Shown here: piece by piece, positions 1 through 6,612 of the stretch
How the letters are laid out: each line of letters begins with the position of its first letter
Position numbering within the stretch: position 1 is the first letter of the stretch
From: Oscillospiraceae bacterium
GTDB taxonomy: Bacteria; Bacillota; Clostridia; Oscillospirales; Butyricicoccaceae
Reading direction: 5' to 3'
NCBI GenBank assembly: GCA_902797555.1
Contig: CADBTM010000108.1
Location: forward strand, 1 to 10,014
DNA length: 10,014 bases
Position numbers and translations under genes: made by a program
The notes under the pieces: generated by a model
What the model saw: the letters and a program-made list of their open reading frames with translations, nothing else
What the model was told of the DNA's origin: nothing
Databases searched by the model: none

Positions 1-63
1 AAGTCGCCTGCCGCAGAGCGGATCGACGTGGACGAAAACGGAAAAATCACCGGTCTGTTCTGA
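1..63 (+). CDS. 3' end of an unidentified protein-coding gene (partial)
   Basis: The first 63 bases read as 20 codons plus TGA in frame 1, ending in the residues DVDENGKITGLF. The start and nearly all of the protein lie outside the window, so the product cannot be named. The frame is supported because a TGA stop is followed 10 bases later by a strong intrinsic terminator, as expected for the end of a plus-strand gene. The tail is polar and acidic and then ends in a short hydrophobic stretch; I see no diagnostic motif. Confidence 0.6.
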   Translation, partial: KSPAAERIDVDENGKITGLF

Positions 64-73
64 TTCTTTATAC

Positions 74-107
74 AAAAAAACGCCTGCCGTTTGGCAGGCG
101 TTTTTTT
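74..107. terminator. Bidirectional intrinsic terminator between convergent genes
   Basis: Seven A residues (74-80), an 8-base arm CGCCTGCC (81-88), a GTTT loop (89-92), the matching arm GGCAGGCG (93-100) and seven T residues (101-107) form a perfect inverted repeat. Because the flanks are A-run and T-run, transcripts from either side end in a GC stem followed by a U-run. It lies 10 bases after the stop of the plus-strand gene and 11 bases beyond the stop of the minus-strand lipoprotein gene, so it probably ends both transcripts. Confidence 0.93.
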
Positions 108-118
108 ATTGTGTATGC

Positions 119-1147
119 TTATTCTTTGTCCTCCGTCTGAGGTGCAGGCGGGGTGGATTTGCCCTTTTGGGCGCGCTTGGCGGCCTTGCGCTCGGCCTTG
201 GCCTGCCGGCGGGCAAGACGTTCTTCGGCGGTTTCCTTCCGATGCCGCCCCCACCGGCGGATCAGCAGGACGGCGATGACCACCACGATGGCAAACGCCA
301 GCCAGCCGCCCCAGTTTTCCGCAAAGCCCAACATCAGCTCCTCCGCGCCGTCCACCAGATTTTCGCTTCCGGTGCGGAAGGCGGCGCCCAGCTTTGCCCA
401 AAAGCCGATGGCGGGAGCCTCGTCGGGGCTGACCTTATAGACCTCCTGCAGGCCGATATAGATGGTGGCGTAGCCCACCAGACTGTCGTATTTCCGCAGG
501 GAACCGGTGAGGCGCTCGATCTGCAGCTCGGTGTCCGAGATGGCGCTCTCCAGGGTGATGATGTCCTCCATGTCCTCGGCCTGAGCCAGCAGGTTCTGCA
601 GACGTTCCAGCTTGGTGCGCTGGGTGGCGAGACGGGATTCCACGTCGTAATAGGCCTCGCTCACATCCTCGGCAGAACGGTTGATCCGGTTGATCTTGCA
701 CAAAGTGCCCACGTCGGTGCAGAAGGTGTCAAAGCTCTGGGCAGGGATGCGCACGGTATAGTCCGCGCTGCGATAGCCGCTGCCATAGCTGCTGACGCCG
801 CTGTTTTCAAAATAGCCGCCCAGACGGTTGACCAGCGCCGTCAGCTCGGCGGTCGCCCGATCAAACTCGGTGGTCTCCATCTGGAGATTGGCGGTGTAGA
901 TCATCTTGACATTGGCGGGAAGCTGGCTGCCGGTGGTCATTTCCGGCTGTGCGGGATCATAGGCCATCTGATCCTGTCCGTAGGAATAGCCGTTGGATTC
1001 GGGCAGACTGGGTGCGGAAGCGGTGGGAGCCGACGACTGTTTCATGTCCCCGGTGAAATAGGCGGAGTTGGCCGAGCTGCCGCAGCCCGCCAGCGTCAGC
1101 GCCAGAGCAAGCGCCGCAAGAACGGCGATCCAGGTGCGTTTTTTCAT
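119..1147 (-). CDS. DUF4349 domain-containing lipoprotein
   Basis: The 342-residue product starts with a lipoprotein signal: MKKR, a hydrophobic core, then the lipobox LAGC with the lipidated cysteine at residue 22. A Ser/Pro/Gln-rich linker (about 25-78) leads to a DUF4349 region (about 82-238) that contains the typical long helical stretch (about 165-222, likely coiled coil) between two beta-rich parts. A membrane helix follows at about 282-296, then a strongly basic tail rich in Arg, Lys and Ala (297-330). Seen together this predicts a protein held at the outer face by both lipid and a C-terminal helix, with a cytoplasmic basic tail. The ATG has a clear AAAGGAGG site 8 bases upstream. DUF4349 proteins have no established biochemical role. 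It is the last gene before the terminator at 74-107 and may be cotranscribed with the MoxR gene 76 bases upstream, but I cannot prove that. Confidence 0.9.
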   Translation of the reverse strand: MKKRTWIAVLAALALALTLAGCGSSANSAYFTGDMKQSSAPTASAPSLPESNGYSYGQDQMAYDPAQPEMTTGSQLPANVKMIYTANLQMETTEFDRATAELTALVNRLGGYFENSGVSSYGSGYRSADYTVRIPAQSFDTFCTDVGTLCKINRINRSAEDVSEAYYDVESRLATQRTKLERLQNLLAQAEDMEDIITLESAISDTELQIERLTGSLRKYDSLVGYATIYIGLQEVYKVSPDEAPAIGFWAKLGAAFRTGSENLVDGAEELMLGFAENWGGWLAFAIVVVIAVLLIRRWGRHRKETAEERLARRQAKAERKAAKRAQKGKSTPPAPQTEDKE

Positions 1148-1223
1148 ATCAAGTCCTCCTTTATTTGGGGGTATCTACCAATAAAGACCGGATTCTTCCG
1201 AAAAAGTTCCGAAAAAAAGCAAA
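1148..1223. repeat. Intergenic gap with short direct repeats
   Basis: This 76-base spacer between the MoxR gene stop and the lipoprotein start holds two tandem copies of an approximately 11-base unit TTCCGAAAAAG (1196-1206 and, with two extra A residues, 1207-1219). The 10-mer AGACCGGATT (1185-1194) nearly repeats AGACCGGATC (1226-1235), the latter inside the last codons of the MoxR gene. I find no convincing promoter or terminator here on the minus strand, although a run of seven T follows the MoxR gene without a stable stem before it. Function unknown. Confidence 0.5.
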
Positions 1224-2744
1224 TCAGACCGGATCCACGGAAAAATCCTTTGCGGCGGCGATCTCCTCCCGGAGGCGCCGGCGGGTGTCGTCAAACAAAA
1301 GCGCCTTGTTGTGACGGAAATAGGCCTCGCATCCAAAGTGCTCCACAAACCAGGAGGTGTCCTTTCCGGCGGTGATCTCGGTGACGAAGATCACCATCTC
1401 CTGACTGTCCCCAAAGCACTCCTCCAAAAAGCGGAAGGTGTTGTCCATGCGCCTGCCGGTCTCCTCCGCCAGGGCGGCGCGTTTTTCCACCTGAGGGGCA
1501 AACCATTCCTTTATGGCGTCAAAGGCGTCGGCGTCCGGGATGTCCTCTCGGATCAGACGGCTGCTGTAGTCCTCCAGTGCGGCCAGCTCCCGCTGGCAAA
1601 GCTCCCGGCTCTCTCTGTCCAGGCTGCCCGCCTCCTCGGCGCGGGCCATGGCCTGCTGCCGTCCCAGAATCATGGCGGGCAGTGTCTCGGCACAGGTGCG
1701 CCCGGGCAGCGTCGCTTTGAGCTCGAGCAGGGTTTCGTGCAGCCGGACGGTCAGGACGTCCTGCATCCTTGCGGCCTTGGCGCTTTCCCGCAGGCGGCTG
1801 AGCAACATACCCATCACGCTGAGGCGCTGGTCAAAGGGTGCGCTCTGCAGCTCCCGCAAGGTGACGGTCTGCCACGTTCCCTGCAAAATATCCTCCACGT
1901 GATAGATCCGGCGGTATTTGTCATACAGCTCCAGATAGTTGGCAAAGTCCTTTGCGATGCGGGGCAGCTGGATATACTGCCCCACCACCTCCCGGGTAGC
2001 GGAGAGACCCAGCTTTTCATAGGCATACAGCAGCTCGCTCAGATCCTCCCAGCCCCGGGCAGTGGCAAACTGCAGCCCGTCGGCGGTCGTTTCGATGCGG
2101 TAAAAGTCCTCCTTGCGGATGTCCAGATAGGAGATCACCGCCCCGTGAAGCCCCTTGTCGCGGGCGTATTCCTTCCAGACGGAAAAATCCTCTTCCACGT
2201 CGATGCGCTTGACCCGGTCGAGGGTCACCACATCAAAGTCCCGGACGGAACGGTTGTATTCCGGTGGGTTGCCCGCCGCCACGATCAGCCATCCGGGAGG
2301 GAGCGGCTGGTTGCCGAAGGTTTTGCACTGCAAAAACTGCAGCATCATGGGCGCCAGCGTCTCGGAAACGCAGTTGATCTCGTCGAGAAAGAGGATGCCC
2401 TCCTTCCGTCCCGTCCGCTCCATCAGCCGCCACACCGAGGCGAGGATCTCGCTCATGGTGTATTCGGTGACGGCCACCTCCTGCCCGCCGTAGGTGCGGT
2501 GCTCGATAAAGGGCAAGCCCACCGCGCTCTGGCGGGTGTGATGGGTGATGGTATAGGCCACCAGCCCCACTCCCATTTGTGCGGCGATCTGTTCCATGAT
2601 CTGGGTCTTGCCGATGCCCGGCGGCCCCATCAGCAAAATGGGGCGCTGGCGGACGGCGGGGATGAGATAATTGCCCAGCTCGTCCCGGGTGAGATATGCC
2701 CGCAGGGTGTTTTCGATCTCCTGTTTTGCCTGTTTGATGTTCAT
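1224..2744 (-). CDS. MoxR-like AAA+ ATPase
   Basis: The 506-residue protein has an N-terminal AAA+ core of the MoxR/dynein-related (AAA_5) type. Visible motifs are Walker A GPPGIGKT (residues 40-47), a MoxR-like segment around HHTRQSAVGLPF (68-79), Walker B ILFLDEIN (117-124) with the DE pair at 121-122, and a sensor-1 region AAGNPPEYN with Asn159. The basic LDRVKR (175-180) may supply arginine-finger or sensor functions. The rest (about 200-506) is largely helical and charged and matches no family I can name. MoxR ATPases act as chaperone-like remodelers, usually with a vWA partner encoded next to them. Here that partner lies 12 bases upstream, with a GAGGG-type ribosome site in the gap. The protein is probably cytoplasmic and ATP-driven. 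Its client is unknown; the LRR protein of the same operon is a candidate. Confidence 0.9.
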   Translation of the reverse strand: MNIKQAKQEIENTLRAYLTRDELGNYLIPAVRQRPILLMGPPGIGKTQIMEQIAAQMGVGLVAYTITHHTRQSAVGLPFIEHRTYGGQEVAVTEYTMSEILASVWRLMERTGRKEGILFLDEINCVSETLAPMMLQFLQCKTFGNQPLPPGWLIVAAGNPPEYNRSVRDFDVVTLDRVKRIDVEEDFSVWKEYARDKGLHGAVISYLDIRKEDFYRIETTADGLQFATARGWEDLSELLYAYEKLGLSATREVVGQYIQLPRIAKDFANYLELYDKYRRIYHVEDILQGTWQTVTLRELQSAPFDQRLSVMGMLLSRLRESAKAARMQDVLTVRLHETLLELKATLPGRTCAETLPAMILGRQQAMARAEEAGSLDRESRELCQRELAALEDYSSRLIREDIPDADAFDAIKEWFAPQVEKRAALAEETGRRMDNTFRFLEECFGDSQEMVIFVTEITAGKDTSWFVEHFGCEAYFRHNKALLFDDTRRRLREEIAAAKDFSVDPV

Positions 2745-2756
2745 GTTCTTCCCTCT

Positions 2757-4109
2757 TTACAGCTGGGGCATAGCCTCCGGCTCGTCCCAGTCTTCCGTTT
2801 CTCCGATTGCCTTTTCCACGCCCCGCTCGCCCAGCACCAGCTTGACAGCCCAACTGGGAAAGGGGATGCTCACCGGCGGCTCGTCGGGCAGGACGAAGGC
2901 CACCTCATAGGGCGGGCGCTTTTCCGGATAGACGCCCATCCCGTCGGTAAAATAGATCAGCCCCCGCAGGTTGGAAAAGGCGCCCTGCTCCCGCAGCTCC
3001 CGCACCCGGTCGAACACCGGGCGAAAGTCGGTGGCGCTCCCGCCGTGGAGGGTGAAATGCTCCATATAGTCCTTCAGCTCCCGCAGGTCGCGGATGACGG
3101 TCTCCTCCCGCAGCACATTGTCGCACTGCATCAGTCGGATGTTCACCCGTCGGGTAAAGGTGTCCGTGCTGCGCAGTACGGCGTAGGTGCATTCCAAAAG
3201 CTGTCGCACCACCTTGCCCTGGGTGGACATGGAGGTGTCCACCGCCAGAACAAAGTCCTCGATCCGCCGCTCCTCCCGGGTTTCGGGCGGCTCGACCAAG
3301 GGCATATTGCCGTAAACCTCCAGGCCGTAGGCATAGTAGATGGGGTCAAAGGCGTCCCCGTCCACATGCATCACCTCACGGGGGGCGGCAAAGCGCCGGA
3401 GAAAGGCGCGATAGTCCACGTCGTCCCGCGCGGCCACCCGGATCTGCTCCAGAACGGCCTCCCCGCCGGTGGCCTGCCCCGCAAGAACGGTCTCCAGCCC
3501 GGTCTGGGTGCGCTGGGAGAGCTCCTTCCATTTTCGATCCTGCCGGGCGTTTTGCTCTCCGTTCCGCCGGGGCGGATCCCACAGGCCGTGGTCATCCTGC
3601 AAAAACGCCCGCTGGAGCTGCGCCAGCTCGTATTCTCCCGGGCGGCGCTCCAGCAGATGGCGGTAGATGCCCTCCGCCGTCAGCACCCGCATGGTCTCCC
3701 GGCATTCGCCGTACACCTTTTCCCGCAGGGGCGAGCGGCTCTCTCCCAGATGGGGCAGCGCCAGCGCGTCCACGATGCTCTCCACCGCAATATCGCAGGC
3801 AACGTCCCACAAAGCGGCGTCCCTTCCCTGCTTTTTGGAAAGATGGCGCAGCATGCAGTGGAGGATGACGTGAAGATACGCCCGATTCACCGTCGCGTTT
3901 CCCCGAAGATAGCGCTCGGCAAGATAGCTGCCGTTATAGCAGAGGCTCTCCCCGTCGGTGGCCACGCTGAGGGTGATCCCCTCCCCCGGGACAAACCGCA
4001 GGGCGCACAGTGCCGCGTCCAGATAGGGCAGATCGAGATAAAGCTCGTTGCGGGCGAGGGTCAGAATCTCCCGCCCGATCTCGTTCAGGTCGCGCCTTTG
4101 CTGCTCCAT
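2757..4109 (-). CDS. vWA-like protein with DUF2201 N-terminal putative metallopeptidase domain
   Basis: The 450-residue protein has two parts. The N-terminal half fits the DUF2201 putative metallopeptidase family: the cluster HVILHCMLRH (His80, His84, His89) is followed by WDVACDIAVES (101-111), the usual pattern in that family; whether it binds metal or cleaves peptides is not established. A charged middle (about 120-280) leads to a C-terminal von Willebrand A-like domain with a complete MIDAS set: DTSMS (291-295), Thr360 in HGGSATDF and Asp389 in YFTDGMG. Such proteins are the classic partners of MoxR ATPases, whose gene follows by 12 bases. The start is fixed by AAAGGAG immediately after the preceding gene's stop, with 12 bases between stop and ATG, implying translational coupling. 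No signal peptide or membrane helix is seen, so it is probably cytoplasmic. Confidence 0.9.
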   Translation of the reverse strand: MEQQRRDLNEIGREILTLARNELYLDLPYLDAALCALRFVPGEGITLSVATDGESLCYNGSYLAERYLRGNATVNRAYLHVILHCMLRHLSKKQGRDAALWDVACDIAVESIVDALALPHLGESRSPLREKVYGECRETMRVLTAEGIYRHLLERRPGEYELAQLQRAFLQDDHGLWDPPRRNGEQNARQDRKWKELSQRTQTGLETVLAGQATGGEAVLEQIRVAARDDVDYRAFLRRFAAPREVMHVDGDAFDPIYYAYGLEVYGNMPLVEPPETREERRIEDFVLAVDTSMSTQGKVVRQLLECTYAVLRSTDTFTRRVNIRLMQCDNVLREETVIRDLRELKDYMEHFTLHGGSATDFRPVFDRVRELREQGAFSNLRGLIYFTDGMGVYPEKRPPYEVAFVLPDEPPVSIPFPSWAVKLVLGERGVEKAIGETEDWDEPEAMPQL

Positions 4110-4121
4110 GTCTGCTCCTTT

Positions 4122-5096
4122 TTACAAATCAAACTGCACGTCCAGCCCGGCGGGGCGTGCAGCGTGCATGCTGTCCAGCAGCACCGCCACGATGGCCGTC
4201 CGCCCCGTTTTTCGGGCGTGCTCCGCCGCCTCCCGGCAGACGGACTGCTCCGGAGAAAGCTCCCGCACCGTCCACGCGGCGCCCGCAAGGTCGTTTTCCT
4301 CGATCTGCGCCAAAAGGAGCTCCCTTGTGTGCTCCCGCAGATAGGCAAGGTATTGGGCTTTCCCGCCCTCGCTCAGCCCTTCCGGGCGGCTCAGACGGTA
4401 TCGCGCCATACGCAGAGCGGCGCTCTCCTCGTGCGCCTCCCGCAGAAACTGGCTCCACAGCCCGTCATAGGCTGCAAGATCCAACTGTTTTTTGGGGAAA
4501 ATATGATGATAGGGATGTCCCGCGCCGTAGATCTTGTAATCAAAATGGTGGGCGGGGCCGTTTTCCTCATAGCTCTCCACATAATCGGGAAGCAGCAAAC
4601 GCACGCGTTCCTCCTCCCCGTCCCGCACCGAGATGTCCAGCTCGCCCGCCAGCTCGTCGGCAAAATAGGCCAGAGAAGCGCCCCAGCGCTGTCCCGTCCG
4701 ATGCAGAACAAAGCGACTCAGCCTGGAACAGTTCATCAGCGCGCCGCCGCCCCAGTCGGTCACGTCGTCCCACAGCTCCAGCGTGTGCAGGCTGCGGCAG
4801 CTCATCAGGGCATAGTCCCCCACCCTTTTGAGCGCAGGGGGCAGGATGAGCGCCTCAAGCCTGCCGTTGTCCCATTCCTTTCCCTCACGGCCGCAGGTGA
4901 TCTCCACCTGTTCGCCCTCCGCAGGCTTTGCAGAGGGCGCCAGAGCGTGGTCGTCAAGGGCGACCACCGGCAGGCCGAAGATCTCTTCGGGCAGCGCCGC
5001 CTGTTTGTCGCAGGTGACGCCCCGCAGGACGGTGATCTCTTCGCAGTTCCGGCGGATCGTCAGCCGCCAACGGCTGCTGCCCCGCACCTGCTCCAT
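4122..5096 (-). CDS. Leucine-rich-repeat (BspA-like, LRR_5 type) protein
   Basis: The 324-residue product carries a short run of BspA-type leucine-rich repeats. The clearest part is residues 80-131, where LPPALKRVGDYALMSCRSL and GGGALMNCSRLSRFVL match the pattern of a beta strand, an A-L/F and a C-x-x-L. A weaker repeat lies near 35-52. Residues 150-215 are acidic and aromatic (with HHFDYKIYGAGHPYHHIF at 183-200). The C-terminal third (216-313) is helical, and its end (about 285-308) has an ankyrin-like look. There is no signal peptide, so unlike surface BspA proteins it is probably cytoplasmic. An in-frame TGA lies 6 bases before the ATG, so this start is the only ATG option; AAAGGCGG lies upstream. 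It is the first gene of the LRR-vWA-MoxR operon and may be an adaptor or client of the ATPase. That role is inference from position only. Confidence 0.78.
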   Translation of the reverse strand: MEQVRGSSRWRLTIRRNCEEITVLRGVTCDKQAALPEEIFGLPVVALDDHALAPSAKPAEGEQVEITCGREGKEWDNGRLEALILPPALKRVGDYALMSCRSLHTLELWDDVTDWGGGALMNCSRLSRFVLHRTGQRWGASLAYFADELAGELDISVRDGEEERVRLLLPDYVESYEENGPAHHFDYKIYGAGHPYHHIFPKKQLDLAAYDGLWSQFLREAHEESAALRMARYRLSRPEGLSEGGKAQYLAYLREHTRELLLAQIEENDLAGAAWTVRELSPEQSVCREAAEHARKTGRTAIVAVLLDSMHAARPAGLDVQFDL

Positions 5097-5121
5097 CCGC
5101 CATCACCGCCTTTCTGTCCCA

Positions 5122-5150
5122 AGTATATCACAAATCCATAGGAATGCCTA
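5122..5150 (-). promoter_or_regulatory. Extended -10 promoter of the LRR-vWA-MoxR operon
   Basis: On the minus strand TATACT (5127-5122) is preceded directly by TGA (5130-5128), giving the extended -10 form TGnTATACT. With a 17-base spacer, TAGGCA (5150-5145) forms a weak -35 (4 of 6). Transcription would begin near 5115, leaving a leader of about 18 bases before the ATG at 5096. The weak -35 is compensated by the TG extension. Prediction only. Confidence 0.65.
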
Positions 5151-5153
5151 TAG
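5136..5153. promoter_or_regulatory. Inverted repeat overlapping the -35: candidate operator
   Basis: On the plus strand CCATAGG (5136-5142), AATG, CCTATAG (5147-5153) forms a dyad with one mismatch between 7-base arms. It covers the -35 element of the LRR operon promoter and adjoins the MATE terminator. Its placement suits a repressor or activator site. No cognate regulator is encoded next to it. Confidence 0.45.
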
Positions 5154-5180
5154 AAAAAAGCGGGCTCAGCCCGCTTTTTT
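5154..5180. terminator. Intrinsic terminator of the MATE gene, overlapping its stop codon
   Basis: A run of six A (5154-5159), GCGGG (5160-5164), a 5-base loop, CCCGC (5170-5174) and six T (5175-5180) form a symmetric hairpin that works in both directions. Read on the minus strand, the 5' half of the stem is the last codons of the MATE gene (Lys-Lys-Ala-Gly, then TGA at 5168-5166). It also insulates the LRR operon promoter just beyond it. Confidence 0.88.
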
Positions 5181-6467
5181 GGAACGCATCAGGATAACTG
5201 CCGCAAGGGCGGTGATCCCCTCGCTGACGGGGACGGTGATCCATATGCCGTCCAGCCCAAATACAGCCGACAGCAAAAATGCCGCGGGCAGCACCACCGC
5301 GATGCCCCGCATAAGCGACACCGCCTGCGCCGGAACCGGCCGCTCGGTGGCGGTGAAAAAGGCGCAGATCATGGTGTTGACCCCGATGAAGAACATTCCG
5401 GAAAAATACAGACGGATGCCCCGCACTGCCAGAGTCTGCATCACCGGGTCACTCTCCCGGTTGAACACGGCGGCCACCGGGCCCGCCACTGCGAACATCC
5501 CTCCGTAGATCACCACGGAAAAGACTGCCGCCGTAAGGAGCGCATAGCGCAGATACCGCCGTGCGCCGTCCATCTCTCCCCGCCCATAGGCGTCGCTCAT
5601 CAGCGGCTGGGTGCCCTGGGCTACGCCGTTATACAGGGCGCTGACCACGATGGCGATATTGGCGATGACACCATAGGCCGCCACCGCCACATTGCCCCGC
5701 ACCCGGAGCAGCAGCAGATTGAGGACGATCATCACCACACCGGCCGCCACCTCGGCGATCATGCTGGGCACGCCCAGCGTGACGATGCTCCACAGCGTTT
5801 TCCCGCTCAGCGTGCCGTTTTTCAGCCGGAAGCCCGCCTTTTTCCTTCGGAAAGAGAGGACGATCATGCCGATCACCGGAGAAAAAACAGTGGCCAGCAC
5901 CGCGCCGAAGATGCCCAGATGAAGAGGAAAGATAAAGAGATAGTCAAACAGGATGTTGAACAGGCTGCCCGACAGCACCGCCGCCATGCTCAGTCCCGGC
6001 GCGCCGTCGCTGCGGGTAAAGGCCACAAAGATCTGCTCGAAAACAAAGGCCGGGGTGAACAGGAGGATCATCTTCAGATAGATATTGGTCATCTCAAACA
6101 CCCGCTCGTCAGCCTTCAGGAGCGCGGTGATCTGACGGGAAAAAAGCAGCCCCGCCAGCATGAGGATCACCGAGATTCCCACCGCCAGCGCCATCGTCCC
6201 CCGGAAGGCGGCCTGCGCCTCGTCCTCCCGACTTCTGGCCCGGGCGATGACGTACTTCGTGCTGCCGCCCACGCCCAGCATCAGTCCCGCTCCCGAGATA
6301 AAGTTAAAAATGGGAATGGCCAGATTGAGGGCCACAAGGCCGTTTTCTCCAAGACCCCGGGCGATAAAAAAGGTATCCGCCAGAATATACAGCGAGATGC
6401 CCACCATCCCCAGCACATTGAGGGATGCGTAGCGGGCAAAGCGGTGAAGCGGCGTTTCGTGATGCAT
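5166..6467 (-). CDS. MATE family efflux transporter
   Basis: The 433-residue protein is almost entirely hydrophobic helices, consistent with the 12-helix MATE fold, and its length is normal for the family. The N-terminal segment ADTFFIARGLGENGLVALNL (about residues 30-49) and the later AYGVIANIAIVVSALYNGVA and GTQPLMSDAYGRG are typical of the MepA/DinF-like branch, whose members export cationic or other small toxic compounds by sodium or proton antiport. The substrate cannot be read from the sequence. Its start has GGAGG (6479-6475) with 7 bases to the ATG. The gene is monocistronic by layout: its own promoter and a structured leader upstream, a terminator at its 3' end. The premature terminator in the leader suggests that expression is controlled by antitermination, perhaps by the exported compound or a related metabolite (inference). 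Confidence 0.93.
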   Translation of the reverse strand: MHHETPLHRFARYASLNVLGMVGISLYILADTFFIARGLGENGLVALNLAIPIFNFISGAGLMLGVGGSTKYVIARARSREDEAQAAFRGTMALAVGISVILMLAGLLFSRQITALLKADERVFEMTNIYLKMILLFTPAFVFEQIFVAFTRSDGAPGLSMAAVLSGSLFNILFDYLFIFPLHLGIFGAVLATVFSPVIGMIVLSFRRKKAGFRLKNGTLSGKTLWSIVTLGVPSMIAEVAAGVVMIVLNLLLLRVRGNVAVAAYGVIANIAIVVSALYNGVAQGTQPLMSDAYGRGEMDGARRYLRYALLTAAVFSVVIYGGMFAVAGPVAAVFNRESDPVMQTLAVRGIRLYFSGMFFIGVNTMICAFFTATERPVPAQAVSLMRGIAVVLPAAFLLSAVFGLDGIWITVPVSEGITALAAVILMRSKKAG

Positions 6468-6487
6468 ACAGGTTCCTCCGGATAAAC

Positions 6488-6539
6488 AAAAAAGCGCCCC
6501 ATCCCATTCTGCAAAGGCCTAACGAATGGGATCGTGCGC
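6488..6539 (-). terminator. Leader terminator (attenuator) upstream of the MATE gene
   Basis: Read on the minus strand, GCGC (6539-6536), an ACG/GGG internal loop, ATCCCATTC (6532-6524), a 14-base loop, GAATGGGAT (6509-6501) and GCGC (6497-6494) give 13 base pairs, followed directly by six U (6493-6488). This is a textbook intrinsic terminator, but it lies after the predicted transcription start and 20 bases before the ATG. It is directional: no T-run follows it on the plus strand. Full-length MATE mRNA therefore needs read-through or antitermination. Confidence 0.85.
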
Positions 6540-6577
6540 CGTTCACCCTACCCGGCGGCAGGGTGCGGGATTTTTCC
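6536..6577 (-). ncRNA. Structured MATE leader: candidate riboswitch or regulatory RNA of unassigned class
   Basis: The leader begins near 6577. On the minus strand CACCCT (6565-6560... read to its partner AGGGTG at 6549-6544) closes a 10-base loop GCCGCCGGGT (6559-6550). The loop bases GCCG (6559-6556) can pair with CGGC (6541-6538) just 3' of the stem, which would form an H-type pseudoknot. CGGC overlaps the GCGC that starts the terminator stem (6539-6536), so the two folds compete. Upstream bases UCCCGC lie free or may pair elsewhere. I compared it from memory with guanidine-I/II/III, preQ1, fluoride, Mn (yybP), THF and glutamine motifs and none fits. Structure is by eye, not computed. Confidence 0.5.
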
Positions 6578-6583
6578 GCAATC

Positions 6584-6612
6584 ATCATAGCAGACGCGGC
6601 ACGGTTTGTCAA
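6584..6612 (-). promoter_or_regulatory. Strong sigma-A promoter of the MATE gene
   Basis: On the minus strand the -35 is TTGACA (6612-6607, perfect), the spacer is exactly 17 bases, and the -10 is TATGAT (6589-6584, 5 of 6). The start is expected near G6577, giving a leader of about 110 bases to the ATG at 6467. Such a strong core promoter in front of a terminator is typical of genes controlled by attenuation. Confidence 0.9.

Noticed and set aside
167..1375. A 402-codon plus-strand open frame opposite the lipoprotein gene
   Set aside because: It is the complement of a gene with a clear lipobox, ribosome site and domain, and shows no independent features.
1311..5141. A 1276-codon open frame on the plus strand opposite the MoxR, vWA and LRR genes
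   Set aside because: All three real genes share one minus-strand frame, and this is the register-opposed frame in which stops correspond to sense codons TTA, CTA and TCA, which GC-rich genes avoid. The translation has no recognisable domain and lacks a ribosome site.
6538..6576. Plus-strand resemblance to the glutamine (glnA) riboswitch: CGTTCACCCT, then AGGGTGCGGGA
   Set aside because: The diagnostic AGTAGG and the closing CCGAAGGAACG elements are absent, and the downstream terminator is directional for the minus strand.
6494..6577. Possible guanidine-III, preQ1 or THF riboswitch in the MATE leader
   Set aside because: The topology of a small pseudoknot is similar to guanidine-III, but its conserved ACGAGG and AGGACAAG segments are missing. 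GAATGGGATG resembles part of THF aptamers, but here it is simply the 3' arm of the terminator stem.
6533..6588. A leader peptide for the MATE attenuator starting at ATG 6588
   Set aside because: That ATG lies inside the -10 box, upstream of the predicted transcription start, and the frame shows no run of regulatory codons.
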